This document shows, one piece after another, positions 1 to 8,012 of a stretch of 64,000 nucleotides of DNA; position 1 is the first letter of the stretch; the number at the start of each line of letters is the position of its first letter. Below the pieces are notes generated by a model. It was not told the origin of the DNA, searched no databases, and was given only the letters and a program-made list of their open reading frames with translations. The DNA is from Telmatospirillum sp. (GTDB lineage Bacteria; Pseudomonadota; Alphaproteobacteria; Rhodospirillales; Magnetospirillaceae). Position numbers and translations under genes: made by a program. The DNA is taken from contig JARLJB010000314.1 in assembly GCA_031291415.1 (NCBI GenBank), positions 1-64,000 on the forward strand, in the 5' to 3' direction.

Positions 1-203
1 GATAGGGGTCGTGGACAATCTCTCTATAGGTCATACCCCGAATGGGGTATGCAGGCGTCTCTCCTCATCGGAAATTGCTTCCGTCCAAAATCGAGCGCCG
101 ATCTCAGCCCAAGATAGTGATTCCGTCCAAAATCCCGATGACGACCAAAACAACACCAGCGCGGGCAAATTTTTGGCGGAGGTCTGCGGTTCATCGTCCC
201 AAA
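1..203. other. Unassigned left-edge segment beyond a truncated gene
   Basis: No convincing gene is seen here. The adjacent pdxA-family reading frame loses its family similarity at about position 268 and this segment does not encode the missing C-terminal part in any frame. It holds two exact 14-base direct copies of TTCCGTCCAAAATC (79-92 and 121-134) and a short palindrome (32-51). The pattern fits a rearrangement or insertion breakpoint, but the element responsible cannot be identified from this edge. Confidence 0.4.
32..51. repeat. Perfect 8-bp inverted repeat with 4-base loop
   Basis: CATACCCC-GAAT-GGGGTATG forms a perfect short hairpin or operator-like dyad. It has no U-tract, so it is not an obvious intrinsic terminator. 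It lies in the unassigned segment beyond the truncated pdxA-family gene; its role is unknown. Confidence 0.5.
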
Positions 204-938
204 TTATCCCGTTTGGTCCCGCTCAATCCCGATTCCGTCGCCGTCTAAAACCTCCCACCTCCTCATACCGCCGTCGCCGCCATGCGGATTGAGCGCGGCG
301 ATCGCCACCCGCGGACGGTCGTAGCCGGCCAGGCGCAAGGCGTCGTGAATCAGTTTCGCGGCGTCCTTGATGCGGTCCCTGGTGATATGGCTGCCGATGT
401 CCTTGAAGGGGATGTGCGAGGAAATACGCGAGGTCCAAAGACTTCCCAACGTATTGAACTCACATATGTATGATTTTACCTTCAGAATATCGGCGAAGAA
501 GTGAAGCTCGTCCGAAAATTTCATACCGGACATCTTCATGGCTTGTTTGTTCAGCGGTGCGAAGCAGATGGCATCGATCTGACCTGACGAGACGGCGCCC
601 AGACACATCTGCAGAACCTTGAGTACCGACGCGCCACCGGCGGCCGAGGCCGTCGAACGGGGGGCTTCACCGGGACGCACGCTGTCGACTGCCAGGAAAA
701 ATGGCATGCCGCCGGATGCGCCGCGGACCTCGTCGAAACTTGCAGCCGGGCGCGTCGTGACGGTCTTGCCGGCGATTGCCTGGCCGTCCTGCCATAGCCA
801 GGGGTCGCCGACCAGAACGATGTCGGCTTGCCGGGCGACGTCGCTGCGGGCCAACAATTTGGCGATCAGCTCGGCACCGATTCCGGCCGGATCTCCGAGT
901 GTGAGCGCCACCGTCGGCTTTTGCGTATTGGTCACCAT
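204..938 (-). pseudogene. pdxA: PdxA-family dehydrogenase, C-terminally truncated
   Basis: The N-terminal two thirds matches the PdxA family (NAD-dependent 4-hydroxythreonine-4-phosphate dehydrogenase and its PdxA2 relatives in sugar-acid catabolism): TLGDPAGIGAEL near the start, then CFAPLNKQAMK and ALNPHGGDGG. PdxA proteins are about 330 residues; this frame is 244. The family sequence stops right after NPHGGDGG (about position 268) and is replaced by about 20 unrelated residues before the stop. The C-terminal substrate and metal-binding region is therefore lost, and activity is unlikely. The start at 938 puts the conserved TLGDPAG block near the N-terminus; an upstream ATG at 1007 is possible but lacks a ribosome-binding site. 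It is read leftward behind the alcohol dehydrogenase and has its own operator copy upstream. Confidence 0.75.
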
Positions 939-1042
939 CTCCTTCTTCGCTCCCTCACGTGGCGGTGTCATTGACGACGACGATATCAACAGGCCGTCGT
1001 CCTTCATGATGATTTACCGGGCCACCGGTTCCATGTCATACC

Positions 1043-1067
1043 GGTCTGCTGGACGATCCAGCAGACC
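1043..1067. promoter_or_regulatory. Operator-like 25-bp dyad upstream of the pdxA-family gene
   Basis: GGTCTGCTGG-ACGAT-CCAGCAGACC is a perfect 10-bp inverted repeat with a 5-base spacer. The same site, differing at two bases, occurs at 2163-2187 before the adjacent dehydrogenase, with the same flank (AGTTGACG) on its right. A -10-like TATGCG lies upstream at the same relative position as in the other copy, but no good -35 is seen. A repressor acting on both genes is inferred; its gene is not identifiable here. Confidence 0.7.
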
Positions 1068-1143
1068 AGTTGACGCGCATACCCTGCCCGGGCCCCGTAT
1101 TTCTAGGATTATTGGGCGATACCGGTGGTGAGCATCCGCCTTC

Positions 1144-2127
1144 TCAGGGTTGCAGAACGATCTTGGCGGCCGGACTGCGTCCCGCGGCGAGATCGGCGAA
1201 AGCCCGGGCGCCCTCGGCCAACGGCCGGTGGTCGACCCAGGCCATGTCGCCCAGCGCGCCGCTTTGCACGGCGGCCAGGGCCGACGCGATATTGTCCAGC
1301 GTGTAGGCATAGGTGCCGATGACGGCGATTTCCGACAGGGTGACTTTGCGCATGTCGATGGCGCCTTCGGAATCCTGCAGGCCGGTATGGATGATCACGC
1401 CGCCGGGCGCCACGGCGCGCAAGGCCGCGCAGCGCGTGGCGCCGGCCCCGACCGCGTCGAAAACGATGTCGTAGGAAGCCGCGGCGGCTTCGGTGGCGAA
1501 GGGATCGAACACCGGGATGCCGGCCGCCGCCGCGGTGGCCCGCCGTTTGGGATTGGTTTCGCCCAGCAGCACTTCAATGCCGCGATGACGCAACAGCAAG
1601 GCCGAGGTCAATCCGACGGCTCCGGCTCCCAGCACCAGAACCTTGGCGTCTTCCAGCGGGCAGGGCCAGGCGCGGGCGGCCAGCTCGAAGGCATGGACAC
1701 CGGCCGCCAGAGGCTCGGAAAGAACCGCGTCGGCGGGATGCAGGCCATCGGGAACCGGCAGCAGATTGCGTTCGGGGATCACCAGCAAATCGGCGAAAGC
1801 CCCCGCCAAATTCATGCCGACCAGTTTCCGGTTTTCGCACAGATTGCTGCGCTTGGTCCGGCAGTAGAGGCAATGGCCGCAGGTGATGAACGGGTGGATC
1901 AGCATCCGTTTGCCGGTCATCGGGCCCGATGCCACCACGCCGACCACCTCATGGCCCAGAATCAGCGGCGGTACGCGGCGGGAGTCATGGCCATGGTAGG
2001 CATGCATATCGCCGCCGCAAATGCCGGCCGCCTCGACGCGGATCAACACCTCGCCGGCCCCGGCGCTGGGTTCCGGTTCCTCGCGGTAGATCAGCTCTTC
2101 TGTGTTCGTATAGACCAATGCCTTCAT
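1144..2127 (-). CDS. Zinc-dependent medium-chain alcohol/polyol dehydrogenase
   Basis: An MDR-superfamily NAD(P)-dependent dehydrogenase of 327 residues, a normal family length. The catalytic-zinc ligand region is GICGGDMH followed by GHE. The structural-zinc lobe has four cysteines in CGHCLYCRTKRSNLC, and the Rossmann motif is VLGAGAVGL at about residue 165. The closest general type is threonine, sorbitol or galactitol dehydrogenase; the substrate cannot be read from sequence. It is the first gene of a leftward unit with the truncated pdxA-family gene. A sigma-70 promoter and a 25-bp operator lie directly upstream. PdxA2-like enzymes paired with dehydrogenases are known in four-carbon sugar-acid catabolism, so a sugar-acid or hydroxy-amino-acid role is plausible. 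Confidence 0.88.
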   Translation of the reverse strand: MKALVYTNTEELIYREEPEPSAGAGEVLIRVEAAGICGGDMHAYHGHDSRRVPPLILGHEVVGVVASGPMTGKRMLIHPFITCGHCLYCRTKRSNLCENRKLVGMNLAGAFADLLVIPERNLLPVPDGLHPADAVLSEPLAAGVHAFELAARAWPCPLEDAKVLVLGAGAVGLTSALLLRHRGIEVLLGETNPKRRATAAAAGIPVFDPFATEAAAASYDIVFDAVGAGATRCAALRAVAPGGVIIHTGLQDSEGAIDMRKVTLSEIAVIGTYAYTLDNIASALAAVQSGALGDMAWVDHRPLAEGARAFADLAAGRSPAAKIVLQP

Positions 2128-2162
2128 CGGATTTCCTCGTTCGGCCTTGTGACCATCGTATA

Positions 2163-2187
2163 GGTCTACTGGACCATCCAGCAGACC
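2163..2187. promoter_or_regulatory. Operator-like 25-bp dyad upstream of the alcohol dehydrogenase
   Basis: GGTCTACTGG-ACCAT-CCAGCAGACC, nearly identical to 1043-1067 and with the same AGTTGACG flank. On the minus strand it begins a few bases downstream of the predicted transcription start of the dehydrogenase promoter, a position where a bound repressor would block elongation or initiation. Confidence 0.75.
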
Positions 2188-2196
2188 AGTTGACGA

Positions 2197-2226
2197 ACCA
2201 TACGGCGCATGTGGTTAATTTGTCAA
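2197..2226 (-). promoter_or_regulatory. Predicted sigma-70 promoter of the alcohol dehydrogenase
   Basis: On the minus strand a perfect -35 TTGACA (2226-2221) and a -10 TATGGT (2202-2197) are separated by 18 bases. The predicted start is near 2190, about 63 bases before the ATG at 2127, and the 25-bp dyad lies immediately downstream. Confidence 0.6.
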
Positions 2227-2269
2227 GGTCTCTTGATTGTCGCGTCGCAACCGCCTATGTTCCGCATCA

Positions 2270-3823
2270 ATGGAATCAAGTAACTCGCGCGAGAACAAGC
2301 CGCGCGCTTCCAGGAGAGCCCAGAATGGCTCTCTGGATCAGAACCGGGGCAATGCCCCGACCCTTCAACCAAAACTCCGGACTTTGCCGCGACTTCCCCG
2401 TCCGCGCGCCAGCGAGATCGTGGTCGTGCCGGTGGGCGGCCTCGGCCGTATCGGCATGAACTGGACGCTTTACGGACATGACGGACGGTGGATCCTGGCG
2501 GACGCCGGCATCGCCTTTCCGGAAGACCGCTCTGGCGCGGTGGACGCCTTCATCCCGGATCCGGAAGCCCTTCGCCGTGCCGTCGGACGCATTGATGCCC
2601 TGATCGTGACGCATGCGCACGAGGACCACATCGGCGCCATCCAATACGTCTTTCCACGCCTGCTGTCCTGCCCGATCTGGGCGACGCCCTTCGCCAGCGC
2701 CGCGATCTCTCGTCGTCTGGAAGAAGCGGGCACGCTGGGCGAAGCCGATCTGCGTACCTTCCCGGTCGGAGGGGCTTTCCGCATCGGCCCCTTCGCCATC
2801 CGGTCGATCCGGCTGACCCACTCGGTGCCGGAAGCCGTGGCCTTCGCCATCGCCACCCCGGCCGGAACCGTCCTGCACACCGGCGACTTCAAGCTCGATC
2901 CGACGCCGCTGATCGGCGAGCCGACCGACCTCGAGACGATCCATGCCCTCGGCAACGCCGGTCTGCTGGCGATGGTCTGCGACAGCACCAACGCGGAGCG
3001 CGATCTGCCGGTAACCTCGGAGGCGCAGGTCCGGGAGTCGCTGCGGCGCATCTTCGCCAGCCGCGCCGGCGCCGTGGTCGTCTGCTGCTTCGGAACCAAC
3101 ATTGTCCGCGCCATGTCGGCCGCCGATGCCGCCCTCCGTTCCGGGCGGCAGATCGCCTTCGCCGGGCGTTCGCTGCGCGCCCATGCCGAGACGGCCGACC
3201 ACCTCGGCCTTGTCGATACGCAGAACATCCTGGCCGAACCATCGCATCTGCAGGGGCTGGACCAGCGCGAGATCGCGCTGGTCTGCACCGGCACGCAGGG
3301 CGAGGAGAACGCCGCCCTGGCCCGGTTTGCCCGCGGCATGGATTGGCGTTTGCCCAGGCTCGGTCTGGGCGACACGCTGGTGATGTCGGCCAGCGTGATC
3401 CCCGGAAACGAGGACGAGATCGCCCGTGTCCTGGAACCGCTGCGGGAGCGCGGCGTCGAGATTCTGACCCAGAGGGACGCGCCTGACGGGTTGACCGTAC
3501 ATGTCAGCGGACACGCCGGGCGCGCCGAACTCGCGACCATGCACCGCCATGCCCGCCCGCGCTTCGTCATTCCCGTTCACGGCACCGAGGCGCATCTGCA
3601 GGCCCATGCCATTCTCGCGCGCGATTGCGGCGCCGAGGAGACCGCCGTCGGCACGACGGGGGAGGCGATGGCCATATCGGCGTCCGGCATCAAGCGGCTG
3701 GGACGGATCGAGGTGCCCATCCTCGGCGTCAGACGCGACGAGGGCATCCTGTCCGCAAGGGCAGCCAAACCGGCAGGGCGTAAAGAAGCGTCATTGCAAA
3801 ACGCCTCCCATCAGCCTGGCTGA
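2270..3823 (+). CDS. rnj: RNase J-type metallo-beta-lactamase ribonuclease
   Basis: A beta-CASP metallo-beta-lactamase ribonuclease. It shows the zinc motif HAHEDHIGA, then GDFKLDP, CDSTNAE, the beta-CASP CTGTQGE block, VHVSGHAGRAE and a late VIPVHGTEAH. RNase J has 5'-to-3' exo- and endonuclease activity in RNA processing and is the usual form in Alphaproteobacteria. The start used is the ATG at 2270; a TTG 33 bases upstream is in frame. Either choice leaves a basic, low-complexity N-terminal extension of about 45 residues before the conserved VVPVGGLGRIGMN, longer than usual. The C-terminal tail after the catalytic core is short, as in alphaproteobacterial forms. It stands alone, divergent from the dehydrogenase. 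Confidence 0.85.
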   Translation: MESSNSRENKPRASRRAQNGSLDQNRGNAPTLQPKLRTLPRLPRPRASEIVVVPVGGLGRIGMNWTLYGHDGRWILADAGIAFPEDRSGAVDAFIPDPEALRRAVGRIDALIVTHAHEDHIGAIQYVFPRLLSCPIWATPFASAAISRRLEEAGTLGEADLRTFPVGGAFRIGPFAIRSIRLTHSVPEAVAFAIATPAGTVLHTGDFKLDPTPLIGEPTDLETIHALGNAGLLAMVCDSTNAERDLPVTSEAQVRESLRRIFASRAGAVVVCCFGTNIVRAMSAADAALRSGRQIAFAGRSLRAHAETADHLGLVDTQNILAEPSHLQGLDQREIALVCTGTQGEENAALARFARGMDWRLPRLGLGDTLVMSASVIPGNEDEIARVLEPLRERGVEILTQRDAPDGLTVHVSGHAGRAELATMHRHARPRFVIPVHGTEAHLQAHAILARDCGAEETAVGTTGEAMAISASGIKRLGRIEVPILGVRRDEGILSARAAKPAGRKEASLQNASHQPG

Positions 3824-3841
3824 GCGGCGTCAAGGCGCCGC
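3824..3841 (+). terminator. Possible weak stem-loop after rnj
   Basis: GCGGCG-TCAAGG-CGCCGC directly follows the rnj stop codon. The stem is GC-only but no U-tract follows, so intrinsic termination is uncertain. The rest of the gap to 4112 contains no gene I can support. Confidence 0.25.
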
Positions 3842-4112
3842 CGAACGATCGCCGTGAGGCGTTGAAGGACGATCACGCCGGTCAGCTACGCGGCATAAGG
3901 GAAGCTTGAGGGCCTGCCGTTCTCCAACCGGGAGCGGGGTTGGTGAATGGGATAGATGACTCTCTCCCCCAACATGTTCAAAGGACATCGTCGGGGCTTC
4001 CGCTTCACGCTCCGAGCGATCATCTGCCAGCTTATGAAAAGTCGCCATCGTTAGGAATATGGACCGTCCGCACGGTTCGCACTGGCGGTGCGGCGCTCGA
4101 CACCCAACGTCT

Positions 4113-4922
4113 TTAAGACGATGGAGCGAGTGTGGCAGGGTGTGGTACGGCTTCGGCAACAGCCTGCGGCGCGTCATCGCCCCGATCCGGCGTCGGCGTC
4201 GTCGCATGAGGTGGTGGAGCCGTCGCATGTAGGGTTTCGCACAGCGCCCTGCCGAAGCTTTCAAGCATGTCGATGTCGGTGGCAATCTGGCCAGGGCTGC
4301 TGGATTGCCCGGGGTTCAAAGCATGGGCGATCTCGTTACGCCGCTCGAAAAAATCCTCCATGCCAGACAGTAACTTACCGTGCGCCTTTTCGGGCTCGGT
4401 CTCGCCGAATATGTCCAGTAACGGCTGTTTGTCGGAACAAAGGGTGCACACATCCCCTAAACCGGACACCTTGAAGAGACCGTTGAGCTGCGCCGGACGC
4501 ATGTTGTTCTCGTTGTGTATCAGTTCGCGGTAAATGTCCTTGGACAGGTCACCCTTACAGAACTCATATACAACCGCGAAGCGCGCTTGCGCCGCGCTGA
4601 ATACGTCGGAGCCCGATTTCTGTGAGCCGTCGAACTTGACCTTGCCAAGGCCGTCCATGGTTCGCTTCCAGGCTGTGCTCGCCAAATTTCTGGGTAGTTT
4701 TTCGAACGATTCCGTGCCCTGGACAACCGCACGCGCATATTCCCGAGCCATCTCGCGGGCGAATTCTTCGAACGTGGCTGCAACTAGAAGTGTGGCGGAA
4801 TTTGCAGCAGCCAAACGTATCTTGCCCGGTTTCTTTGCGTCGGAGAACGTTGCGATCAGGTCGCGTATCGCATCTAAGTCGCCGATGAAGTCGTCAGTGA
4901 TAGCCTGAAAGACGGCGGGCAT
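4113..4922 (-). CDS. HEPN-domain protein, partner of the DUF262 protein
   Basis: A 269-residue, mostly helical protein with the HEPN signature R-x4-H (RRNEIAHAL, about residue 208), the catalytic motif of HEPN ribonucleases. The architecture resembles the RiboL-PSP and MAE_28990 HEPN families, which are often encoded beside DUF262 or ParB-fold genes. The start at 4922 has GGAG eight bases upstream, inside the end of the DUF262 gene; only 5 bases separate the two genes, so they are co-translated. The last 35 or so residues are Pro/Ala/Thr-rich and probably disordered. An RNase effector in a defence or toxin-like module is inferred from family context; no substrate can be stated. Confidence 0.7.
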   Translation of the reverse strand: MPAVFQAITDDFIGDLDAIRDLIATFSDAKKPGKIRLAAANSATLLVAATFEEFAREMAREYARAVVQGTESFEKLPRNLASTAWKRTMDGLGKVKFDGSQKSGSDVFSAAQARFAVVYEFCKGDLSKDIYRELIHNENNMRPAQLNGLFKVSGLGDVCTLCSDKQPLLDIFGETEPEKAHGKLLSGMEDFFERRNEIAHALNPGQSSSPGQIATDIDMLESFGRALCETLHATAPPPHATTPTPDRGDDAPQAVAEAVPHPATLAPSS

Positions 4923-4927
4923 GGAGG

Positions 4928-6115
4928 TCACTCCGGACGGAAAATCGACCGCATGAGTCGGATACGTTCCCTGACAGCGTTCGCCGTATTGCCCTGGCCG
5001 GTCAGGATGGCAAGTTGATTGGGATCTGTTGCCGCGGCAGCCAAACGAGCCCGCACGTTTGCCGCATCCGCTTGAATTTCTATTCGGATGTCCCACAGCA
5101 GATTAATGGCGACCATTGAGGCGTCATAGATCGCAGCTGAGACCCGCTCGCGTCCCTTTTCGTCAGGTGGAAGCGTGAAAGGCTTGCCTCCAAATAGGTC
5201 GTACAGGAAAGAAAAACGCTCGATATATTCCTGTCTCAAGGAATTGGCCTGTTCGTCTGGGACCTTGATCTCCATTGCGCGGTCCAACATGGACTTCATG
5301 GAGCCCCGGATGTTCTCGTCATCCTTCAGGGCAAAATAACGCAGGACCAGTTGGCAGTCTGCCATGCTTGAATAGAGCACATTCTTCTGACGTTGCGTAT
5401 TTTCGTAGTAGTCATTGGGGTCAACTTCAACATATGGAGGAATATCGAAGACCTGGGTGAAAAGGTCGTTTCGCGTCAGATCGATAATGGTGCGATTGAA
5501 CGGGCCCGGATTGAGAGCATTGCGGATTTCCTGGGGGTTCAGCTTGGTCCCGCCTGTGTTCAGTCGGTCGAAGATGAACCGTCGCATATCGGTCATGGTC
5601 AACCGATTCTGTGCCGACTCGGCGTCGCTTTCCAGCAGGAGGACAATTGCAGAGAGGCTGGCCCGATCCAATGCCCTCTTGATCCGTGGTGGGCACCGAG
5701 AGTAGCGAATGCCGTTGAGTGGCTTGAGGACTGTCAGCGAGGTAAGTGCAAAATCGCCAGCGAGGAACTCCTTTACGGCATTGAGTCGCTGCTGCCCGTC
5801 CATGATTTCGTATCGGGCAGCGTCACTTTCGTATAGGAACACCGGCGGAATAGGAATGTTCAGCAGCAGCGACTCAATGAGTTTCGACTTTTGCATCGTC
5901 GACCAGCGCAGCCTGCGCTGATACTCTGGACGAAGGTTTAGGACCTCTCCCTTTTCAATCAGATCGCGAATTTGTGGAAGAAAGAAGTTGTTTGTCTGGA
6001 AGACCATCCGGAATGCGTTCTTCGCAAAGAATTCATCGGGATCCACGGGGTGAGGGTCCGGCGCAATCATTTCCGGAACCTCTTCGGATTCGCCCATTAC
6101 GACTTCCACATTCAT
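4928..6115 (-). CDS. DUF262 (GmrSD N-terminal/ParB-fold) protein
   Basis: A 395-residue DUF262 protein. The core contains PEYQRRLRW, then KSKLIESLLLNIPIPPVFLY, the ParB-type motif YEIMDGQQRL and IFDRLNTGGTKLNPQEIR. DUF262 is the N-terminal, nucleotide-dependent domain of GmrSD type IV restriction enzymes and also occurs alone with HEPN or HNH partners. Here the C-terminal half is helical with no HNH motif, so the nuclease activity would have to come from the downstream HEPN protein. The start at 6115 is preferred over 6142 because GAGGGGAC lies upstream of it. The pair sits alone between housekeeping genes and is less GC-rich than its neighbours, as expected of an acquired island. Confidence 0.82.
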   Translation of the reverse strand: MNVEVVMGESEEVPEMIAPDPHPVDPDEFFAKNAFRMVFQTNNFFLPQIRDLIEKGEVLNLRPEYQRRLRWSTMQKSKLIESLLLNIPIPPVFLYESDAARYEIMDGQQRLNAVKEFLAGDFALTSLTVLKPLNGIRYSRCPPRIKRALDRASLSAIVLLLESDAESAQNRLTMTDMRRFIFDRLNTGGTKLNPQEIRNALNPGPFNRTIIDLTRNDLFTQVFDIPPYVEVDPNDYYENTQRQKNVLYSSMADCQLVLRYFALKDDENIRGSMKSMLDRAMEIKVPDEQANSLRQEYIERFSFLYDLFGGKPFTLPPDEKGRERVSAAIYDASMVAINLLWDIRIEIQADAANVRARLAAAATDPNQLAILTGQGNTANAVRERIRLMRSIFRPE

Positions 6116-6379
6116 AGATCGTCCCCTCAAACAGTCTGGCACTATTCAATAGAGGTCGGATAAGTGGCAGGCAAGGGTTGAGGGAGAAAATGGGTCAGAC
6201 TCGATTTGATTCCATCACAACCAAAGCGAGAACTTACGGTCGTCTAAGAACATTGAGGAGGCAAGCTCAGGCGAGTCCAGTTTGGGTCGTTACCGAAGCG
6301 CCTGCAAAGGCAAGCCGGCTTCACCCCCATGTGGTCTTGCTGCAACGTCGTCCTTAGCGCCTCATTCGGCGCCCGCTCG

Positions 6380-6490
6380 CTACGACTTCAGTCGGAACTG
6401 CGACGGGGCTTCCCCCGTCATTCGCATGAAGCAGGTGGCAAAGGCCTCCCGCTCCTGGGCACCGCCGCTTTCTCCGTCTCGTTGCTTCTG
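6380..6490 (-). pseudogene. Remnant of an AraC-type regulator C-terminus
   Basis: On the minus strand a frame ends with QEREAFATCFMRMTGEAPSQFR and a stop. This resembles the last helix-turn-helix of AraC-family regulators (…QEAFTRAFRRxTGxxPxxFR). Nothing upstream in any frame continues the family, so this would be a decayed 3' fragment. AraC genes often sit beside small oxidoreductases like the flavin reductase that follows. The rest of the gap from 6116 to 6523 holds no gene I can support. Confidence 0.4.
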
Positions 6491-6523
6491 CTAGCATGCG
6501 TGGCGTACCGGAGAGAGGCTGGA

Positions 6524-7069
6524 ATGGAAGATCTGCCGATCGGCAAGGCGTTCACGCTGTTGGAGCCGGGGCCGGTCGTCCTGGTGACGACGAACGATGG
6601 TCACAAGGACAATGTGATGGCCATCTCCTGGACGATGGTGCTGGATTTCACGGCAAAATTCGCCATCACCACCGGGGCCTGGAACTACTCCTATGGTGCG
6701 CTCACGAAGACGAAGGAGTGCGTGATCGCGATCCCCACGGTGGACCTTCTCGACACCGTCGTCGGGGTGGGAACGTGTTCGGGAAAGGACACGGACAAAT
6801 TTGAGACGTTCGGGCTCACCCGTGTGAAGGCAAAGCACGTCCGGGCGCCGCTCATCGCCGAGTGCCTTGCCAACATCGAATGCCGGGTTGTCGATATCGT
6901 CGAACGTTACGATATCGTGGTGCTTGAAGGTGTCGCCGCCTATGTCGACGGCGGCACGGGCAAGGAAAAGAGGCTGATTCACGCCATCGGCGACGGCACT
7001 TTCGTGGCGGATGGTCGGCATTTTGACCGACGAGACGCGATGCGCTCCAAGCTGCCGAGCGGCGTTTGA
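6524..7069 (+). CDS. Flavin reductase / flavoredoxin family protein
   Basis: A 181-residue FMN-binding split-barrel protein. Family features include the N-terminal PGPVVLVTTNDGHKDNVMAISW, which forms the flavin-phosphate region, then ATTGAWNYSY-like and ECVIAIPT blocks and the terminal DGTFVADGRHFDRR. Such proteins reduce flavins or act as flavoredoxins. The start at 6524 is supported by GGAGAGAG upstream and by the family N-terminus; a longer open frame upstream is unlikely to be translated. It is a single gene. Confidence 0.82.
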   Translation: MEDLPIGKAFTLLEPGPVVLVTTNDGHKDNVMAISWTMVLDFTAKFAITTGAWNYSYGALTKTKECVIAIPTVDLLDTVVGVGTCSGKDTDKFETFGLTRVKAKHVRAPLIAECLANIECRVVDIVERYDIVVLEGVAAYVDGGTGKEKRLIHAIGDGTFVADGRHFDRRDAMRSKLPSGV

Positions 7070-7193
7070 TCCCGGCAGGCCAACGAATTGACCCGCCGTA
7101 AGTCCCTCGGCCCCTGCATCCGCCCGTTTGGCCGCCGCCGGGTTGGCGGCTGATGCCGGCGAGTCAGATCAAACGTTCGCCAGTCTGACACCT

Positions 7194-7973
7194 TCAGAAG
7201 GTTCCCGGATAGGCGCCGCCATCGAGCAGGATATTCTGCCCGGTCAGGAAGCCGGCGTGGCCGCTGGCCAGGAAGGCGCAGAAAGCCCCGAATTCCTCGG
7301 GCTTTCCGAATCTCCGGCTGGGATTGGCGGCCAGACGCTGGTTGCGGATGGTCTCGACGGCGACGCCCTGGCGCTTGGCTGCTCCGGCCATGGTGACTGT
7401 CAGACGGTCGGTCTCGAATGGCCCGGGCAACAGATTGTTGACGGTAACGCCATGCTGGGCGACGTCACGGGCCAGGCCGGCCAGGAAGCCGGTCAGTCCG
7501 CTGCGGGCGCCGTTCGACAGTCCAAGCACGGCGATCGGCGCTTTGACGGCGCCCGAGGTGATGTTGATGATGCGGCCGAATTTTCGGGCGATCATGCCGT
7601 CGATCACCTCCTTGATCAGGAAGATCGGCGTCAGCATGTTGGCGTCCAGCGCCTTGTTCCACTCCTCGCGACCCCAGTCGCGGAAGTCGCCGGGCGGCGG
7701 GCCGCCGGCATTGGTCACCAGGATGTCGGCATCGGGGCAGACCGCCAGGATCGCCTGGCGGGTGCTGTCGGCGGTGATATCGCCAGCGATGGCGGTGACA
7801 GGAACGCCATATTTGCTGCGAATCGTCTCGGCCGTTTCCTGCAGCGGCGCCTCCGAACGCGCGTTGATCACCAGTTCGACACCCTCGGCGGCCAGCGCTT
7901 CGGCGCAGGCGCGTCCCAACCCCTTGCTGGCGGCGCAGACGATGGCGCGACGTCCGACTATTTGCAGATCCAT
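7194..7973 (-). CDS. SDR-family oxidoreductase with altered active site
   Basis: A 259-residue short-chain dehydrogenase. The nucleotide-binding motif is CAASKGLG, then NAGGPPPGDF and INITSGAVKAP, with C-terminal LTGQNILLDGG. The catalytic serine (ITS) is present, but the usual YxxxK is replaced: LSNGARSGLTG aligns with YSASKAGLTG, giving Ser for Tyr and Arg for Lys. The same change occurs in an SDR subgroup annotated as 3-oxoacyl-ACP reductase-like; its chemistry is not established. The start has a near-perfect AAGGAGGA site 7 bases upstream. It is the last gene of the leftward catabolic operon. Confidence 0.83.
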   Translation of the reverse strand: MDLQIVGRRAIVCAASKGLGRACAEALAAEGVELVINARSEAPLQETAETIRSKYGVPVTAIAGDITADSTRQAILAVCPDADILVTNAGGPPPGDFRDWGREEWNKALDANMLTPIFLIKEVIDGMIARKFGRIINITSGAVKAPIAVLGLSNGARSGLTGFLAGLARDVAQHGVTVNNLLPGPFETDRLTVTMAGAAKRQGVAVETIRNQRLAANPSRRFGKPEEFGAFCAFLASGHAGFLTGQNILLDGGAYPGTF

Positions 7974-8012
7974 AAAAAGTCCTCCTTCAGGGTGGTGGTG
8001 AGATCTATACCT

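Noticed and set aside
3830-4285. 151-codon minus-strand frame after rnj
   Set aside because: It overlaps the HEPN gene in another frame, has low-complexity Arg-rich composition and no motif.
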